From Neorhizobium galegae bv. officinalis (GTDB taxonomy: Bacteria; Pseudomonadota; Alphaproteobacteria; Rhizobiales; Rhizobiaceae): 64,000 bases of DNA. This document shows positions 25,332 to 34,029 of the stretch, piece after piece; within the stretch, counting starts at the first letter, position 1, and the number at the start of each line of letters is the position of its first letter. A program made the translations under genes and the position numbers. Under the pieces are notes generated by a model. The model made no database searches, was not told the origin of the DNA, and worked only from the letters and a program-made list of their open reading frames with translations. The stretch covers positions 1 through 64,000 of the forward strand of contig CCRI01000010.1 of the NCBI GenBank assembly GCA_000985875.1, given 5' to 3'.

Positions 25332-27944
25332 ATGCGCAGTTCTTCAGCCCCGGCAGCCCACATGGAATCCACGGATCGTCAGCCAAGTCGCTTTCGAGAC
25401 ATCCTTGAGACGTACCGTCCTTACCTCATCGCCCTGGCGGCGCTGGCGGTTTTCGCGTTCACGACATTTGCCATCTACAAACTCACCAACGAAGTCAGCT
25501 ACGACGACGTTATCGAGGCGCTTGGCAATACGCGCTGGTCTTCGGTCGGCCTTGCTGTTTTCTTCACGGCACTGAGTTTCGCGGCGCTGGTCGGATACGA
25601 CATCAACGCGGTCACCTATATCGGCCGGACGCTGCCTTTCGTGCCTGTCGCGATAACGGCTTTCAGCGCCTATGCGGTCGGTAACACGGCCGGTTTCGGA
25701 GCCCTCAGCGGCGGAGCGATCCGGTTCCGTGCCTATTCGCGCCTGGGGCTTTCGCCGGACGATATCGGTCGCGTCATCGCATTTGTGACGCTCGCCTTCG
25801 GTATCGGGCTTCTGGCGGTCACGGCGCTCGCATCGCTGGTCACGGCGCCGAGGATCGGAGCAATCCTCGACATCGACGGAACGTGGGTCCGCGCCGGTGC
25901 GATCGTGATCATCCTCGTGCTCATCGCTCTTCTGATCCTCGGGCGTGGCGGACGGACGGTATCCATCGGACGATTGAGCATCCGCCTGCCGGACAGCCGG
26001 ACATCCTCGCAGCAGTTCCTGATCACGGCGCTTGACGTCGCCGCCTCCGCCTCCGTCCTCTACGTGCTTCTGCCGCAGACGGAAATCGGCTGGCCTTCCT
26101 TCCTGGCGATCTATGCGACCGCCATCGGCCTGGGTGTCCTCAGCCACGTGCCGGCCGGTCTCGGCGTCTTCGAGACGGTGATCGTCGCGGCACTCGGCAA
26201 CACAGTCAGCCTCGATGAAGTGCTCGGCAGCCTCGTCCTCTACCGCGTCATCTATCATGTCCTGCCGCTGCTCATTGCAACGCTGGTGGTGATCGGCGTC
26301 GAAATTCGCCAACTTGCCCACCACCCCATTGCATCGACGCTTCGAAAGCTTGAATTCCGCCTGGCGCCGCCGCTCCTGGCGACCTTCTCGATGATCGCCG
26401 GCGCAATGCTGATCTTCTCGAGCGTGACGCCGACGCCGGATTCCGACATCAATTTTCTTGGCAACTACCTGCCGCTGCCGGTGTTCGAAGGTGCGCATTT
26501 CCTTTCCAGCATCCTCGGCCTCCTGCTGTTCGTCGCGGCGCGCGGCATCGGCCAGCGGCTGGACGGGGCGTGGTGGACCGCCATGGTCTGTACCTCTCTG
26601 GCGCTGGTTTTCGCCTTCATGCGGGCGATCGCGCTTTTTGAGGCGACGTTCCTGATCATCCTGCTGGTCAGCCTGTTCCTCAGTGCCAAGCAGTTCAAAC
26701 GCCGGGCATCGCTGTTCGGTCAGGTGCTGACGCCGAGCTGGATCGCCGCCATGTTCATCGTTGTCGCCGCGGCGATCACGGTGCTGCTCTTCGTCTATCG
26801 CGAAGTGGAATACAGCCGCGAGCTCTGGTGGCAGTTCGAGTTTTCCGAGGAAGCCCCGCGCGGATTGCGTGCTGTCCTTGGCCTTGCGATTTTTGCAGCG
26901 ACAATCTCGGTGTTCAGCCTGTTGCGGCCGGCGGCCCGACGTTCGGCACTGTCCACCGCGGACGATCTTGAGCGGGCGATCCAGCTCGTCATGGCCCAGG
27001 ACAATGCCGACGCCAACCTTGTCCGGATGGGCGACAAGCGGCTGATGTTCTCCGACAGCGGCAATGCCTTCATCATGTACGGCATCCAGGGCCGCTCCTG
27101 GATTGCGCTTTTCGATCCGGTCGGGCCGCAGGAGGAGACAGCGGATCTCGTCTGGCGTTTCGTCGAGGAAGCCCGGGCTCGAGGCGGTCGCGCCGTGCTC
27201 TATCAGATTTCGCCCAGCCTCCTTTCGCATTGCGCCGATGCGGGCCTCAGGGCCTTCAAGCTCGGCGAACTGGCGATCGTCGACCTGTCCAGCTTCGACC
27301 TCAAGGGTGGCCGGCTGGCCGGGCTTCGTCAGGCCGTCAACAAAGGTGCGCGCGAGGGGCTCGAGTTTTCGGTCATCGAGCAGCCGGATGTGATGTCGCA
27401 TATCGAGGAGCTCCGGCGCGTGTCGGATGCCTGGCTCGAAGATCACAACACGCGCGAAAAGACATTTTCGCTCGGTGCCTTCCGGGATGACTATGTCAGT
27501 GCCCAGCCGGTCGCGATCCTGCGGAAGGACGGCCGGATCGTCGCCTTCGCGACGCTGTCGCTGACGGACACGAAGCAGGAAGGCACGGTCGACCTGATGC
27601 GCTTCATGCCGGATGCGCCGAAAGGCTCAATGGACTTCCTGTTCGTGAAGATTATGGAATATCTGCGCGATGCCGGTTATGGACATTTCAATCTCGGCAT
27701 GGCGCCGCTTTCCGGCATGTCCACACGCGAGGCGGCGCTCGCCTGGGACAGGATCGGCAGCGTCGTGTTCGAGCACGGTGAACGGTTCTACAATTTCAAA
27801 GGGTTGAAGGCTTTCAAGTCGAAGTTTCATCCCGCCTGGGAGCCCCGTTATCTGGCTGTGGCAGGGGGCGTCAGCCCCGCCATCGTGATGATGGACGCAA
27901 CGCTCCTGATCGGCGGCGGCTTGAGAGGAGTGGTTGGTAAATGA
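25332..27944 (+). CDS. lpiA: Phosphatidylglycerol lysyltransferase, MprF/LpiA
   Basis: This 870-residue inner-membrane enzyme transfers lysine from lysyl-tRNA to phosphatidylglycerol and flips the product, giving resistance to cationic peptides and acid. The N-terminal flippase part (about 25-520) has many transmembrane helices (for example VAITAFSAYAVGNTAGFGAL). The C-terminal synthase domain (about 540-850) has LVRMGDKRLMFSDSGNAFIMYG and FYNFKGLKAFKSKFHPAWEPRY. In rhizobia lpiA is low-pH inducible and paired with acvB/atvA, as here. Starts at 25332 and 25362 are both possible, and neither has a clear ribosome site. Confidence 0.93.
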   Translation: MRSSSAPAAHMESTDRQPSRFRDILETYRPYLIALAALAVFAFTTFAIYKLTNEVSYDDVIEALGNTRWSSVGLAVFFTALSFAALVGYDINAVTYIGRTLPFVPVAITAFSAYAVGNTAGFGALSGGAIRFRAYSRLGLSPDDIGRVIAFVTLAFGIGLLAVTALASLVTAPRIGAILDIDGTWVRAGAIVIILVLIALLILGRGGRTVSIGRLSIRLPDSRTSSQQFLITALDVAASASVLYVLLPQTEIGWPSFLAIYATAIGLGVLSHVPAGLGVFETVIVAALGNTVSLDEVLGSLVLYRVIYHVLPLLIATLVVIGVEIRQLAHHPIASTLRKLEFRLAPPLLATFSMIAGAMLIFSSVTPTPDSDINFLGNYLPLPVFEGAHFLSSILGLLLFVAARGIGQRLDGAWWTAMVCTSLALVFAFMRAIALFEATFLIILLVSLFLSAKQFKRRASLFGQVLTPSWIAAMFIVVAAAITVLLFVYREVEYSRELWWQFEFSEEAPRGLRAVLGLAIFAATISVFSLLRPAARRSALSTADDLERAIQLVMAQDNADANLVRMGDKRLMFSDSGNAFIMYGIQGRSWIALFDPVGPQEETADLVWRFVEEARARGGRAVLYQISPSLLSHCADAGLRAFKLGELAIVDLSSFDLKGGRLAGLRQAVNKGAREGLEFSVIEQPDVMSHIEELRRVSDAWLEDHNTREKTFSLGAFRDDYVSAQPVAILRKDGRIVAFATLSLTDTKQEGTVDLMRFMPDAPKGSMDFLFVKIMEYLRDAGYGHFNLGMAPLSGMSTREAALAWDRIGSVVFEHGERFYNFKGLKAFKSKFHPAWEPRYLAVAGGVSPAIVMMDATLLIGGGLRGVVGK

Positions 27945-29311
27945 TGTATCTGCGTTTTCTTGTTATCGTGTTTGCAGCGCTGCTGTCCGGCGCCCCGATG
28001 GCGGCTGCACAGGATCAGCAGGATTACCATACGGGCCTTATCCCGCAGCCGCGTATCCTCGTGCCGAACAATGGCAGCGAACTCGAAGGCATCGTCTTCC
28101 TGATTTCAGGCGGGCAGGGCTGGGGGGCTCGGGAGGACATCGAGGCGCAGAAGCTGCTTGCGGCCGGTGCCGCCGTGGTCGGCATCGATTTCCCCTCCTA
28201 TATCAAGTCGCTCGGCGCCGATGACGGCGAATGCATCTACATGGTTTCCGATATCGAGGACGTCTCCCAGCAGGTGCAGCGGCGGATCGGCAATACGCAG
28301 TACCGCCACCCGATCGTTGCCGGCATCGGAGAAGGTGGCGCGTTGGCGCTGGCGATGATCTCCCAGAGCCCGAATGCGACGATCGAGGAGGCGATTGCCG
28401 TCGATCCGCTGGCCGGCATCCCGCTCGCCAAGGAACTCTGTACACCGGCTTCCAAACAGAAGGTCGGCGATCGCACGGTCTATGGCTTTGACGACGGCGC
28501 GGTACCGGCGGCGGTGACGATCGTTTCCACGCCTTCGGCCGATGCGGCCGGCAAGGCCCATGGACAGCGCCTGAAACAGGATCATCCAGAGGTCGAGCTG
28601 ATCAATTCCAGTGAGGCGCCGGACGTGGCGCTGTCACAAGTGCTTGCAACCCGCATCGCCGCTGCCGGCCGGACCAACCAGCCGCTCGACCTGCCGTTGA
28701 ACGTGCTCGAAGCCAAGCCGGCCATGAACACGATGGCGGTGATCTTTTCCGGCGATGGCGGGTGGCGGGACCTCGACAGCGAAGTGGGCGGCTATCTGCA
28801 ATCCCAGGGAATTCCGACGATCGGGCTGGACTCGCTGCGCTACTTCTGGTCCGAGCGCAGCCCCCAGGCGACCGCGGACGACCTGGCGAAGATCATCGAA
28901 CATTATCGCCGGCAATGGGGCGTTCAGAACGTGCTGCTGGTCGGTTATTCGTTCGGGGCGGATGTTCTGCCCGCCACCTACAACCTCCTGCCGGAAGCAG
29001 ACCGGGCGCGCGTCAAGCAGATCACCCTGCTCGGCCTGTCGCATGAGGTGGACTACGAGATTTCCGTGACCGGCTGGCTTGGTGTCTCCGGCGACGGCAA
29101 GGGCGGCGATCCGATGACCGATATCGTCAAGATCGATCCGAAGCTCATCCAATGCGTCTACGGCACCGATGAGGACGACGATCCCTGCCCGACCTTGAAG
29201 GACAAGGGCGTCGAAGTCGTGCCGATCGAGGGCGGACATCATTTCGACGAGAACTACCAGGCGCTCGGCAAGCGCATCCGCGACAGCCTGCAGACACGGC
29301 TGACGAAATAG
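27941..29311 (+). CDS. acvB: AcvB/AtvA/VirJ family periplasmic hydrolase
   Basis: This 456-residue secreted protein has a signal peptide (about 1-23, ending MAAAQ). In Agrobacterium AcvB hydrolyses lysyl-phosphatidylglycerol, the product of LpiA. The C-terminal VirJ-like alpha/beta-hydrolase domain (about 245-455) has the nucleophile elbow GYSFGAD, an Asp-rich loop (GTDEDDDPCP) and GGHHFDENY with the likely catalytic His. The N-terminal half is a second hydrolase-like domain in which the elbow reads GIGEGG, so the nucleophile Ser is missing. It overlaps lpiA by ATGA. Confidence 0.92.
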   Translation: MMYLRFLVIVFAALLSGAPMAAAQDQQDYHTGLIPQPRILVPNNGSELEGIVFLISGGQGWGAREDIEAQKLLAAGAAVVGIDFPSYIKSLGADDGECIYMVSDIEDVSQQVQRRIGNTQYRHPIVAGIGEGGALALAMISQSPNATIEEAIAVDPLAGIPLAKELCTPASKQKVGDRTVYGFDDGAVPAAVTIVSTPSADAAGKAHGQRLKQDHPEVELINSSEAPDVALSQVLATRIAAAGRTNQPLDLPLNVLEAKPAMNTMAVIFSGDGGWRDLDSEVGGYLQSQGIPTIGLDSLRYFWSERSPQATADDLAKIIEHYRRQWGVQNVLLVGYSFGADVLPATYNLLPEADRARVKQITLLGLSHEVDYEISVTGWLGVSGDGKGGDPMTDIVKIDPKLIQCVYGTDEDDDPCPTLKDKGVEVVPIEGGHHFDENYQALGKRIRDSLQTRLTK

Positions 29312-29316
29312 ACCTG

Positions 29317-29835
29317 TCAGATCTCGTGCTTGCGGATGTTTAGGAGGATCTTGTGAAGCGTACCCGTGAAGGCGCGGTACTCCTCCTCGTCGATGCCGTC
29401 GAACATCCGCAACAATGAATCATACATGGTCGGCCAGAAGCGCCCAAAGGCGGCGCGGCCTTCCTCGGTGATCGTCACATCGCGGATGCGCATGTCCTCG
29501 ACGCGCGGCGTGCGGCGGATGTAACCTTGGTCTTCGAGGGAATCGAGCGTGCGGCTCATGGTCGACTGTTCGATGACGGCGAACACGGAAAGCTCGTTGA
29601 TGGTGAGCGAGGCGGAGACGCTGAGGACCGCGAGCGTTCGCATCTTGGCAGTCGACAGGTCGTATTCACGTAGTTCCTCCGCCATGTTGGAGTTCCAGCG
29701 CGAGATGATCCGGTTCATCAGGTAGGGTGCGAAGTGATTGAGGCCGATCTCGCCCATGGTCGGCCGATTTTCCTGATCGCCCTCCTGATGCCAGCGCAGC
29801 ACCACGCCTGAAAACCGTTCTGCCATGAAATCCAT
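29317..29835 (-). CDS. MarR family transcriptional regulator (MarR-1)
   Basis: This winged-helix regulator of about 172 residues has an N-terminal dimer helix (HFAPYLMNRIISRWNSNMAE), a helix-turn-helix (LTINELSVFAVIEQSTMSRTLDSLEDQGYI) and the wing (RRTPRVEDMRIRDVTITEEG). The start is uncertain. ATG at 29835 has AGGAG only two bases away, ATG at 29826 is 11 bases away, and a TTG at 29859 overlaps the stop of the preceding flavoprotein gene. Co-transcription with the flavoprotein suggests local control, perhaps of the TTTA-N4-TAAA sites. Confidence 0.88.
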   Translation of the reverse strand: MDFMAERFSGVVLRWHQEGDQENRPTMGEIGLNHFAPYLMNRIISRWNSNMAEELREYDLSTAKMRTLAVLSVSASLTINELSVFAVIEQSTMSRTLDSLEDQGYIRRTPRVEDMRIRDVTITEEGRAAFGRFWPTMYDSLLRMFDGIDEEEYRAFTGTLHKILLNIRKHEI

Positions 29836-29855
29836 GTCTCCTAGACCACGTCGTT

Positions 29856-31445
29856 TCAACGCAACGACGATGCGAGCAGAAAGCCCGAGCCGCCGGCAAG
29901 CCCCGGTCCCGGATGGGTCGAGGCACCGATATGATAAAGGCCCGGCACGTGCGTGCGGTGGTTAACAGACGACTTGAAGGGTCGCCAGAGGAAAAACTGG
30001 TCGAGCCCGCAGAAGCCGCCATAGGGATCGCCGCCGACGAGGTTCATGTTCAGCGATTCCAGATCGGCGGGCGAATAGGAGCGGCGCGCGAGCTTGATCT
30101 CGGCAAAGTTCTCGATGTGGCGGGTAAGCATCGCCTCGATACGGTCGGCATAAAGTTCGCGCAGCTCGTCGGTCCAGCGGCCGTCGGCAGGAGCGGCGAT
30201 CTCACCGGCCGCATCGCCCTTGATGAAGCGCGGCGCTTCGGGAAGCTGCAGCCAGAGAACGGATTTGCCTTCCGGGGCGCGTGACGGATCGAAGCTGGTG
30301 GGCTGGCCGACGCAGACGGTAGGCTCGGCCGGCAGCAGTCCGCGTTCGCATTCGTTGGTGGCGCGCGAGACGCCGTCCAGACCGGATGTCAGGTGCAGCA
30401 GCGCCACCTTGGCGAGATCCGGATCGCCCTTCCAGCGCGGCGGCCCGGAAAGGGCGTAGTGGATCTGCATATTGCCCTTGCCGTAGCGATAACGGGCGAC
30501 GCCTTCCTGGATCTCGGCCGGGGCCGGTTGCGGCCAGTCCTTCAGCAGCCGGCCATAGATCTGGTTGGGCGTCGTCGAGCAGACCACGCCGGACGCGGCG
30601 TCGATCGTCTCGCCGCCAACCAGCCGCACGCCGGCGGCCTTGTTGCCCGGGCCGGCAAGGATGCGTTCGACATCCGCGCCGGTGCGGATCGCTCCGCCCT
30701 GGTCCGCGATCAGCCGTTCGAAGGCCCGGACGAGATTGGCCGCGCCGCCCTTGACGATCGGGCAGCCGGCAAGTTCGATCGCAAAACCGATGACTTTGAC
30801 CATCTCGGCCGAATAGGCGCTTTCCGGCGCAAGGCCGCAATGCAGGACCCAGGGCGCCCAGAGGGCGTGAGCGGCTTCCGACCTGTAGGTGGTTTCGAGG
30901 TAACCGCGTGCCGGCGTCAGCGCATCGCCGAACCAGGCGGCGAGCTGGCGCAGGCCTTTGCCCCATCCCTGTCTGGCGACCGTCTTCAGTGTTGCGCCGG
31001 ACCAGAGCGCGCAGCCGAGCAAAGAGAACAGAAAGGCGGCATCCGCGCCAAGGGCGCTCATTTCCTCGTCGAACGTCCTGCCGTCGCCGGCTGCGAGTGC
31101 CTCGAACGTCGCGATATTGCGCTGGCGATCTTTGGAGAAGATGACGGAGGAGCCGTCGGACCGCAGCACGCCGGTCGGCAGGTCGGCATGGGCGAATTCA
31201 AGGCCGTGTGCTTCGAGGTCCTTGCCGAGCGCGGCATAGGCGGGAGAGGTCAGGAACAGCACCATGGTGGTGGCCATCACGTCGTGGGTAAAGCCCGGCG
31301 CGGTGATCTCTTCCGTGCGCAGGCAGCCGCCGATGCGGTCGTTGCGTTCCAGGACGAGAACCTTCTTGCCCTTCTTGCCGAGCATGGCGGCGGCGACCAG
31401 GGCGTTGATGCCGCTGCCGACGATGATGTAGTCGAAATCCGCCAT
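29856..31445 (-). CDS. Phytoene-desaturase-like NAD(P)/FAD-dependent oxidoreductase
   Basis: This 529-residue flavoprotein has an N-terminal dinucleotide-binding fold (IIVGSGINALVAAAMLGKKGKK, then RIGGCLRTEE) and the C-terminal amine-oxidase/desaturase signature (GLYHIGASTHPGPGLAGGSGFLLA). It resembles the PYROXD2/CrtI-like group. No carotenoid genes lie nearby, so a carotenoid role is unlikely. Its place downstream of the isatin-hydrolase-like cyclase and upstream of a MarR gene suggests oxidation of a catabolic intermediate, substrate unknown. A terminator-like hairpin lies between it and the cyclase. Confidence 0.85.
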   Translation of the reverse strand: MADFDYIIVGSGINALVAAAMLGKKGKKVLVLERNDRIGGCLRTEEITAPGFTHDVMATTMVLFLTSPAYAALGKDLEAHGLEFAHADLPTGVLRSDGSSVIFSKDRQRNIATFEALAAGDGRTFDEEMSALGADAAFLFSLLGCALWSGATLKTVARQGWGKGLRQLAAWFGDALTPARGYLETTYRSEAAHALWAPWVLHCGLAPESAYSAEMVKVIGFAIELAGCPIVKGGAANLVRAFERLIADQGGAIRTGADVERILAGPGNKAAGVRLVGGETIDAASGVVCSTTPNQIYGRLLKDWPQPAPAEIQEGVARYRYGKGNMQIHYALSGPPRWKGDPDLAKVALLHLTSGLDGVSRATNECERGLLPAEPTVCVGQPTSFDPSRAPEGKSVLWLQLPEAPRFIKGDAAGEIAAPADGRWTDELRELYADRIEAMLTRHIENFAEIKLARRSYSPADLESLNMNLVGGDPYGGFCGLDQFFLWRPFKSSVNHRTHVPGLYHIGASTHPGPGLAGGSGFLLASSLR

Positions 31446-31472
31446 CCCGCCTGTCTTTCCGCTGGATACAGA

Positions 31473-31502
31473 AAGGGCCGGAACCTTCCCGGTCCGGCCC
31501 TT
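31473..31502 (-). terminator. Hairpin between cyclase and flavoprotein genes
   Basis: A 10-bp perfect stem (AAGGGCCGGA with TCCGGCCCTT) and a 10-base loop lie just after the cyclase stop on the minus strand and are followed by a short T run. It could end or attenuate the cyclase transcript before the flavoprotein gene. Confidence 0.65.
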
Positions 31503-31510
31503 CGATTGGA

Positions 31511-32293
31511 TCAGGCGATCAGAGCCAGCGCCCGGACCGGCGAGCCGGTGCCCTTGACGAGCTTCAGCGGTGCGGCGATCAGCACGGCGCCCTTCGGCGG
31601 AAGCTGGTCGAGGTTCGACAGCGATGCGAGGCCGTATTTGCCGGCGCCGTGCATGAGGTTATGGGCCGGGAAGGGCGGGTTCATGCCGCCGGCCGAGCCG
31701 GCATCGGTGCCGATGGTTTCCTGGCCCCAGCCGATAATGCCTTTCGAAATCAGGTATTGGATCGCTTCGGCGGTCGGGCCGGGAGAATGCGGGCCGTTCT
31801 CGTCGGCATTCAGGAAGGTTTCGGTCGAGCCGTTGCGCTTGTACCAGTCGGAGCGCATCAGCACCCAGCTGCCGGCTTCAATCTCGCCATGCTCTGCTTC
31901 CCATTCCTTGATGCTATCGACGGTCAGCAGATAATCCGGGTTTTCGGCGGCTTCCTTGGAACGGTCGATGACATTGACCGGCGCCACGAAATTCTGCGGC
32001 GGGATGGTGTCGGTGGTGTTGTTCGGCTTGTCCTTGCCGGTGATCCAATGACAGGGTGCATCGAAATGGGTGCCGGTGTGCTCGCCGAGTTCCAGCCAGT
32101 TCCAGGCCCAGAACGGACCGTCCTCGTTATATTCGGAGATCGTGTGGACGGCGACCTTCGGGGTGTTCTTGCCGAACTGCGGCGGCAGATAGAGAACGGG
32201 GGTATCCGGCCCGAGCGGCGCCGTCAGGTCCACGACCTTGACCGAGCCGGAGAGAAGAGCGGAAGCGAGACTGGTGAGCGTGGTGGAAGACAT
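31511..32293 (-). CDS. Cyclase family protein, isatin hydrolase-like (copy 1)
   Basis: This 260-residue metal-dependent amidohydrolase belongs to the kynurenine formamidase/cyclase family. H72, H76 and D78 in EHTGTHFDAPCHW are the expected Mn or Zn ligands. GWGQETIGTDAGSAG and HNLMHGAGKYGLASL match the isatin hydrolase type. Isatin hydrolase opens isatin to isatinate, a step of bacterial auxin breakdown. Kynurenine formamidase or another cyclic amide hydrolase is possible. The gene is divergent from the MarR gene at 32751, across a promoter with an ATATGCATAT dyad. A paralogue lies at 47847-48638. Confidence 0.88.
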   Translation of the reverse strand: MSSTTLTSLASALLSGSVKVVDLTAPLGPDTPVLYLPPQFGKNTPKVAVHTISEYNEDGPFWAWNWLELGEHTGTHFDAPCHWITGKDKPNNTTDTIPPQNFVAPVNVIDRSKEAAENPDYLLTVDSIKEWEAEHGEIEAGSWVLMRSDWYKRNGSTETFLNADENGPHSPGPTAEAIQYLISKGIIGWGQETIGTDAGSAGGMNPPFPAHNLMHGAGKYGLASLSNLDQLPPKGAVLIAAPLKLVKGTGSPVRALALIA

Positions 32294-32750
32294 GGTGCCG
32301 GGTTCCCCTTGAATTGACCGGTTTCGTGAGCCGGGCAGCAGCCGGTTTCCTCGCCGGATGCCGCTAACCGATGAGGGAGCCTATTGCAGAAAATATGAGG
32401 ATGCAAGCAATCGGGAGGGGCGGCAGCGAGCAAATTTCCGTTCCATATGCGCCGTGAAAAATCACCCTGTTTTGTGCGAAGCCGCTTGTTTCCGACTCGA
32501 TTGAGGGCAAGTCCGAGCGGCAGTTCGGCTGCAGACAAATTGCCCGCGCTCGCTGCTCTCCTCGGAAAATATATGCATATGGATGGATAATTGGAACGAG
32601 GGAGGGCGCCTTCTTTGACGCAGCGGCGATCGGGCCGGCGATAAGGGGCTTGTGAGCGGCATCCGTCAGCGGGCGATCCAGCCCAGGAATCTTTGACATT
32701 TCAAATATCTGCTTCTAGACGGTGGCTCGGTTACAGAGGCAATATTCGGA
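32294..32750. promoter_or_regulatory. Divergent promoter region of cyclase 1 and MarR-2
   Basis: This 457-bp gap has no gene I can support. ATATGCATAT (32571-32580) is a perfect palindrome that also forms the 16-bp palindrome at 21380. A TTGACA-like element lies at 32693-32698 near the MarR-2 start. A weaker related sequence (CCATATGCG) is at about 32440. The arrangement suggests that MarR-2 controls itself, cyclase 1 and the iorAB/operon 2 region. Confidence 0.55.
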
Positions 32751-33266
32751 ATGGCAGAAGCGGAAGCGATCAACGTCGATCTGGAGATCATCGTTCAGGG
32801 CGCCCAGGGGCGGTCGAAGCCGGAGCTGCGGCTCTGGCTGCGCATGCTGTCGACCACCAAGCTGATCAGCCAGGAAATCCGCCGCCGCCTGCGTGCCGAG
32901 TTCGGTGCGACGCTGCCGCAGTTCGATTTGATGGCGCAGCTCTATCGCGAGAAGGACGGGCTTCGGCTCGGCGAGCTTTCCAAGCGCACCATGGTTACCA
33001 ACGGCAATGTCACCGGGCTTGTCGAGAGGCTGGAAGCGGACGGTTATGTCCAGCGCGTGACGCCGGATGGCGACCGGCGCGTGACGGTCGCGACACTCAC
33101 CGAGGCGGGCATGACGCTGTTTGCGGCAATGGCCACGGCGCATGAGGCCTGGCTGCAGGACATGATGGCGGATGTCGATCCGCGCATGACAACGGCGTTG
33201 TGGTCGGAGATCGGCACGATCAAGAGCTCCGCCAACAACCATCTCTCAGGCGCCGCCTTCGAATAG
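32751..33266 (+). CDS. MarR family transcriptional regulator (MarR-2)
   Basis: This 171-residue winged-helix regulator has an N-terminal helix (LRLWLRMLSTTKLISQEIRRRLRAEF), the HTH (LRLGELSKRTMVTNGNVTGLVERLEADGYV) and the wing (RVTPDGDRRVTVATLTEAG). MarR proteins control many auxin and aromatic acid degradation clusters in plant-associated bacteria by releasing DNA on ligand binding. It is divergent from cyclase 1, and the shared gap holds an ATATGCATAT dyad. It is therefore the best candidate regulator for that motif. The gene ends 9 bp from a convergent ABC permease gene. Confidence 0.92.
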   Translation: MAEAEAINVDLEIIVQGAQGRSKPELRLWLRMLSTTKLISQEIRRRLRAEFGATLPQFDLMAQLYREKDGLRLGELSKRTMVTNGNVTGLVERLEADGYVQRVTPDGDRRVTVATLTEAGMTLFAAMATAHEAWLQDMMADVDPRMTTALWSEIGTIKSSANNHLSGAAFE

Positions 33267-33275
33267 GCTTTACCG

Positions 33276-33950
33276 TCAGCGCTTCTTTTCCTTGTTGAAC
33301 CGCTGCTCGAGAAGGTTGACCAGTCGCACCATCGGCCAGAGGAAGGCGATATAGATCAGTGCGGCGCCGATCAGCGGCGTCGGGTTGGCGTAGAGCGCCT
33401 GCGCGTCCGTCGCCTCCTTCAGGAGTTCGGGCAGTGCTACGGTGGAGGCAAGCGACGTATCCTTGAACATCGAGACGCAGTTGTTGGTCATCGGCGGAAT
33501 GACGATGCGGATCGCCTGCGGCAGCACGACCTTGCGCAGCGTGACGGAAAAGGGCAGGCCGAGCGCCGCGGCGGCCTCGAACTGGCCGCGGGGGATCCCC
33601 TCGATTCCGGAGCGGAAGATTTCCGCCGAATAGGCGGCCATGACGATCGAGAAGGCGAGACCCGCGGACGTCCAGGAGGACAGGCGGATGCCGACGAAGG
33701 GCAGCGCGTAATAGATCAGGATCAGCACCACCAGCATCGGCGCCGCGCGAAAGATGTCAATGTAGAAAACCGTCAGATAGCGCACCGGCTTCGGCCCGTA
33801 GAGGCGCAGAAGCGCGATCACCAGGCCGATGGGAATGCCGAAGCCGATGCCGGCGACGCCGAGCAGGAAGGTGTTGATCAGTCCGCGCAGCAGCGCCGGA
33901 AACGCTTCGCCGAGAACCCCGAGATTGAAGAAAGTGTCGAGGAGGGTCAT
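33276..33950 (-). CDS. Polar amino acid ABC transporter permease (HisM/ArtQ type)
   Basis: This 224-residue inner-membrane permease has about five transmembrane helices. The family coupling motif is EAAAALGLPFSVTLRKVVLPQAIRIVIPP, and YSAEIFRSGIEGIPRGQ precedes it. It follows the solute-binding protein gene across a hairpin. No ATP-binding gene and no second permease are encoded nearby, so the transporter must borrow an ATPase or work as a homodimeric permease with an ATPase encoded elsewhere. Confidence 0.92.
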   Translation of the reverse strand: MTLLDTFFNLGVLGEAFPALLRGLINTFLLGVAGIGFGIPIGLVIALLRLYGPKPVRYLTVFYIDIFRAAPMLVVLILIYYALPFVGIRLSSWTSAGLAFSIVMAAYSAEIFRSGIEGIPRGQFEAAAALGLPFSVTLRKVVLPQAIRIVIPPMTNNCVSMFKDTSLASTVALPELLKEATDAQALYANPTPLIGAALIYIAFLWPMVRLVNLLEQRFNKEKKR

Positions 33951-33976
33951 TTCCTGGTGCCTCTATGCTCAAGAAA

Positions 33977-34000
33977 ATGCCGGCCGTCGCCGGCCGGCAT
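33977..34000 (-). terminator. Intercistronic hairpin after the amino acid SBP gene
   Basis: A 9-bp perfect stem (ATGCCGGCC with GGCCGGCAT) and a six-base loop are followed on the minus strand by TTTTCTTG. It probably stops part of the transcription, or protects the SBP mRNA, so that more binding protein than permease is made. Confidence 0.65.
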
Positions 34001-34029
34001 GACTGGGATTTGCGAAATCGATAGCCGGC

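Noticed and set aside
25344-27446. 700-codon minus-strand frame
   Set aside because: It is antisense to lpiA, with strongly biased composition and no recognisable domain.
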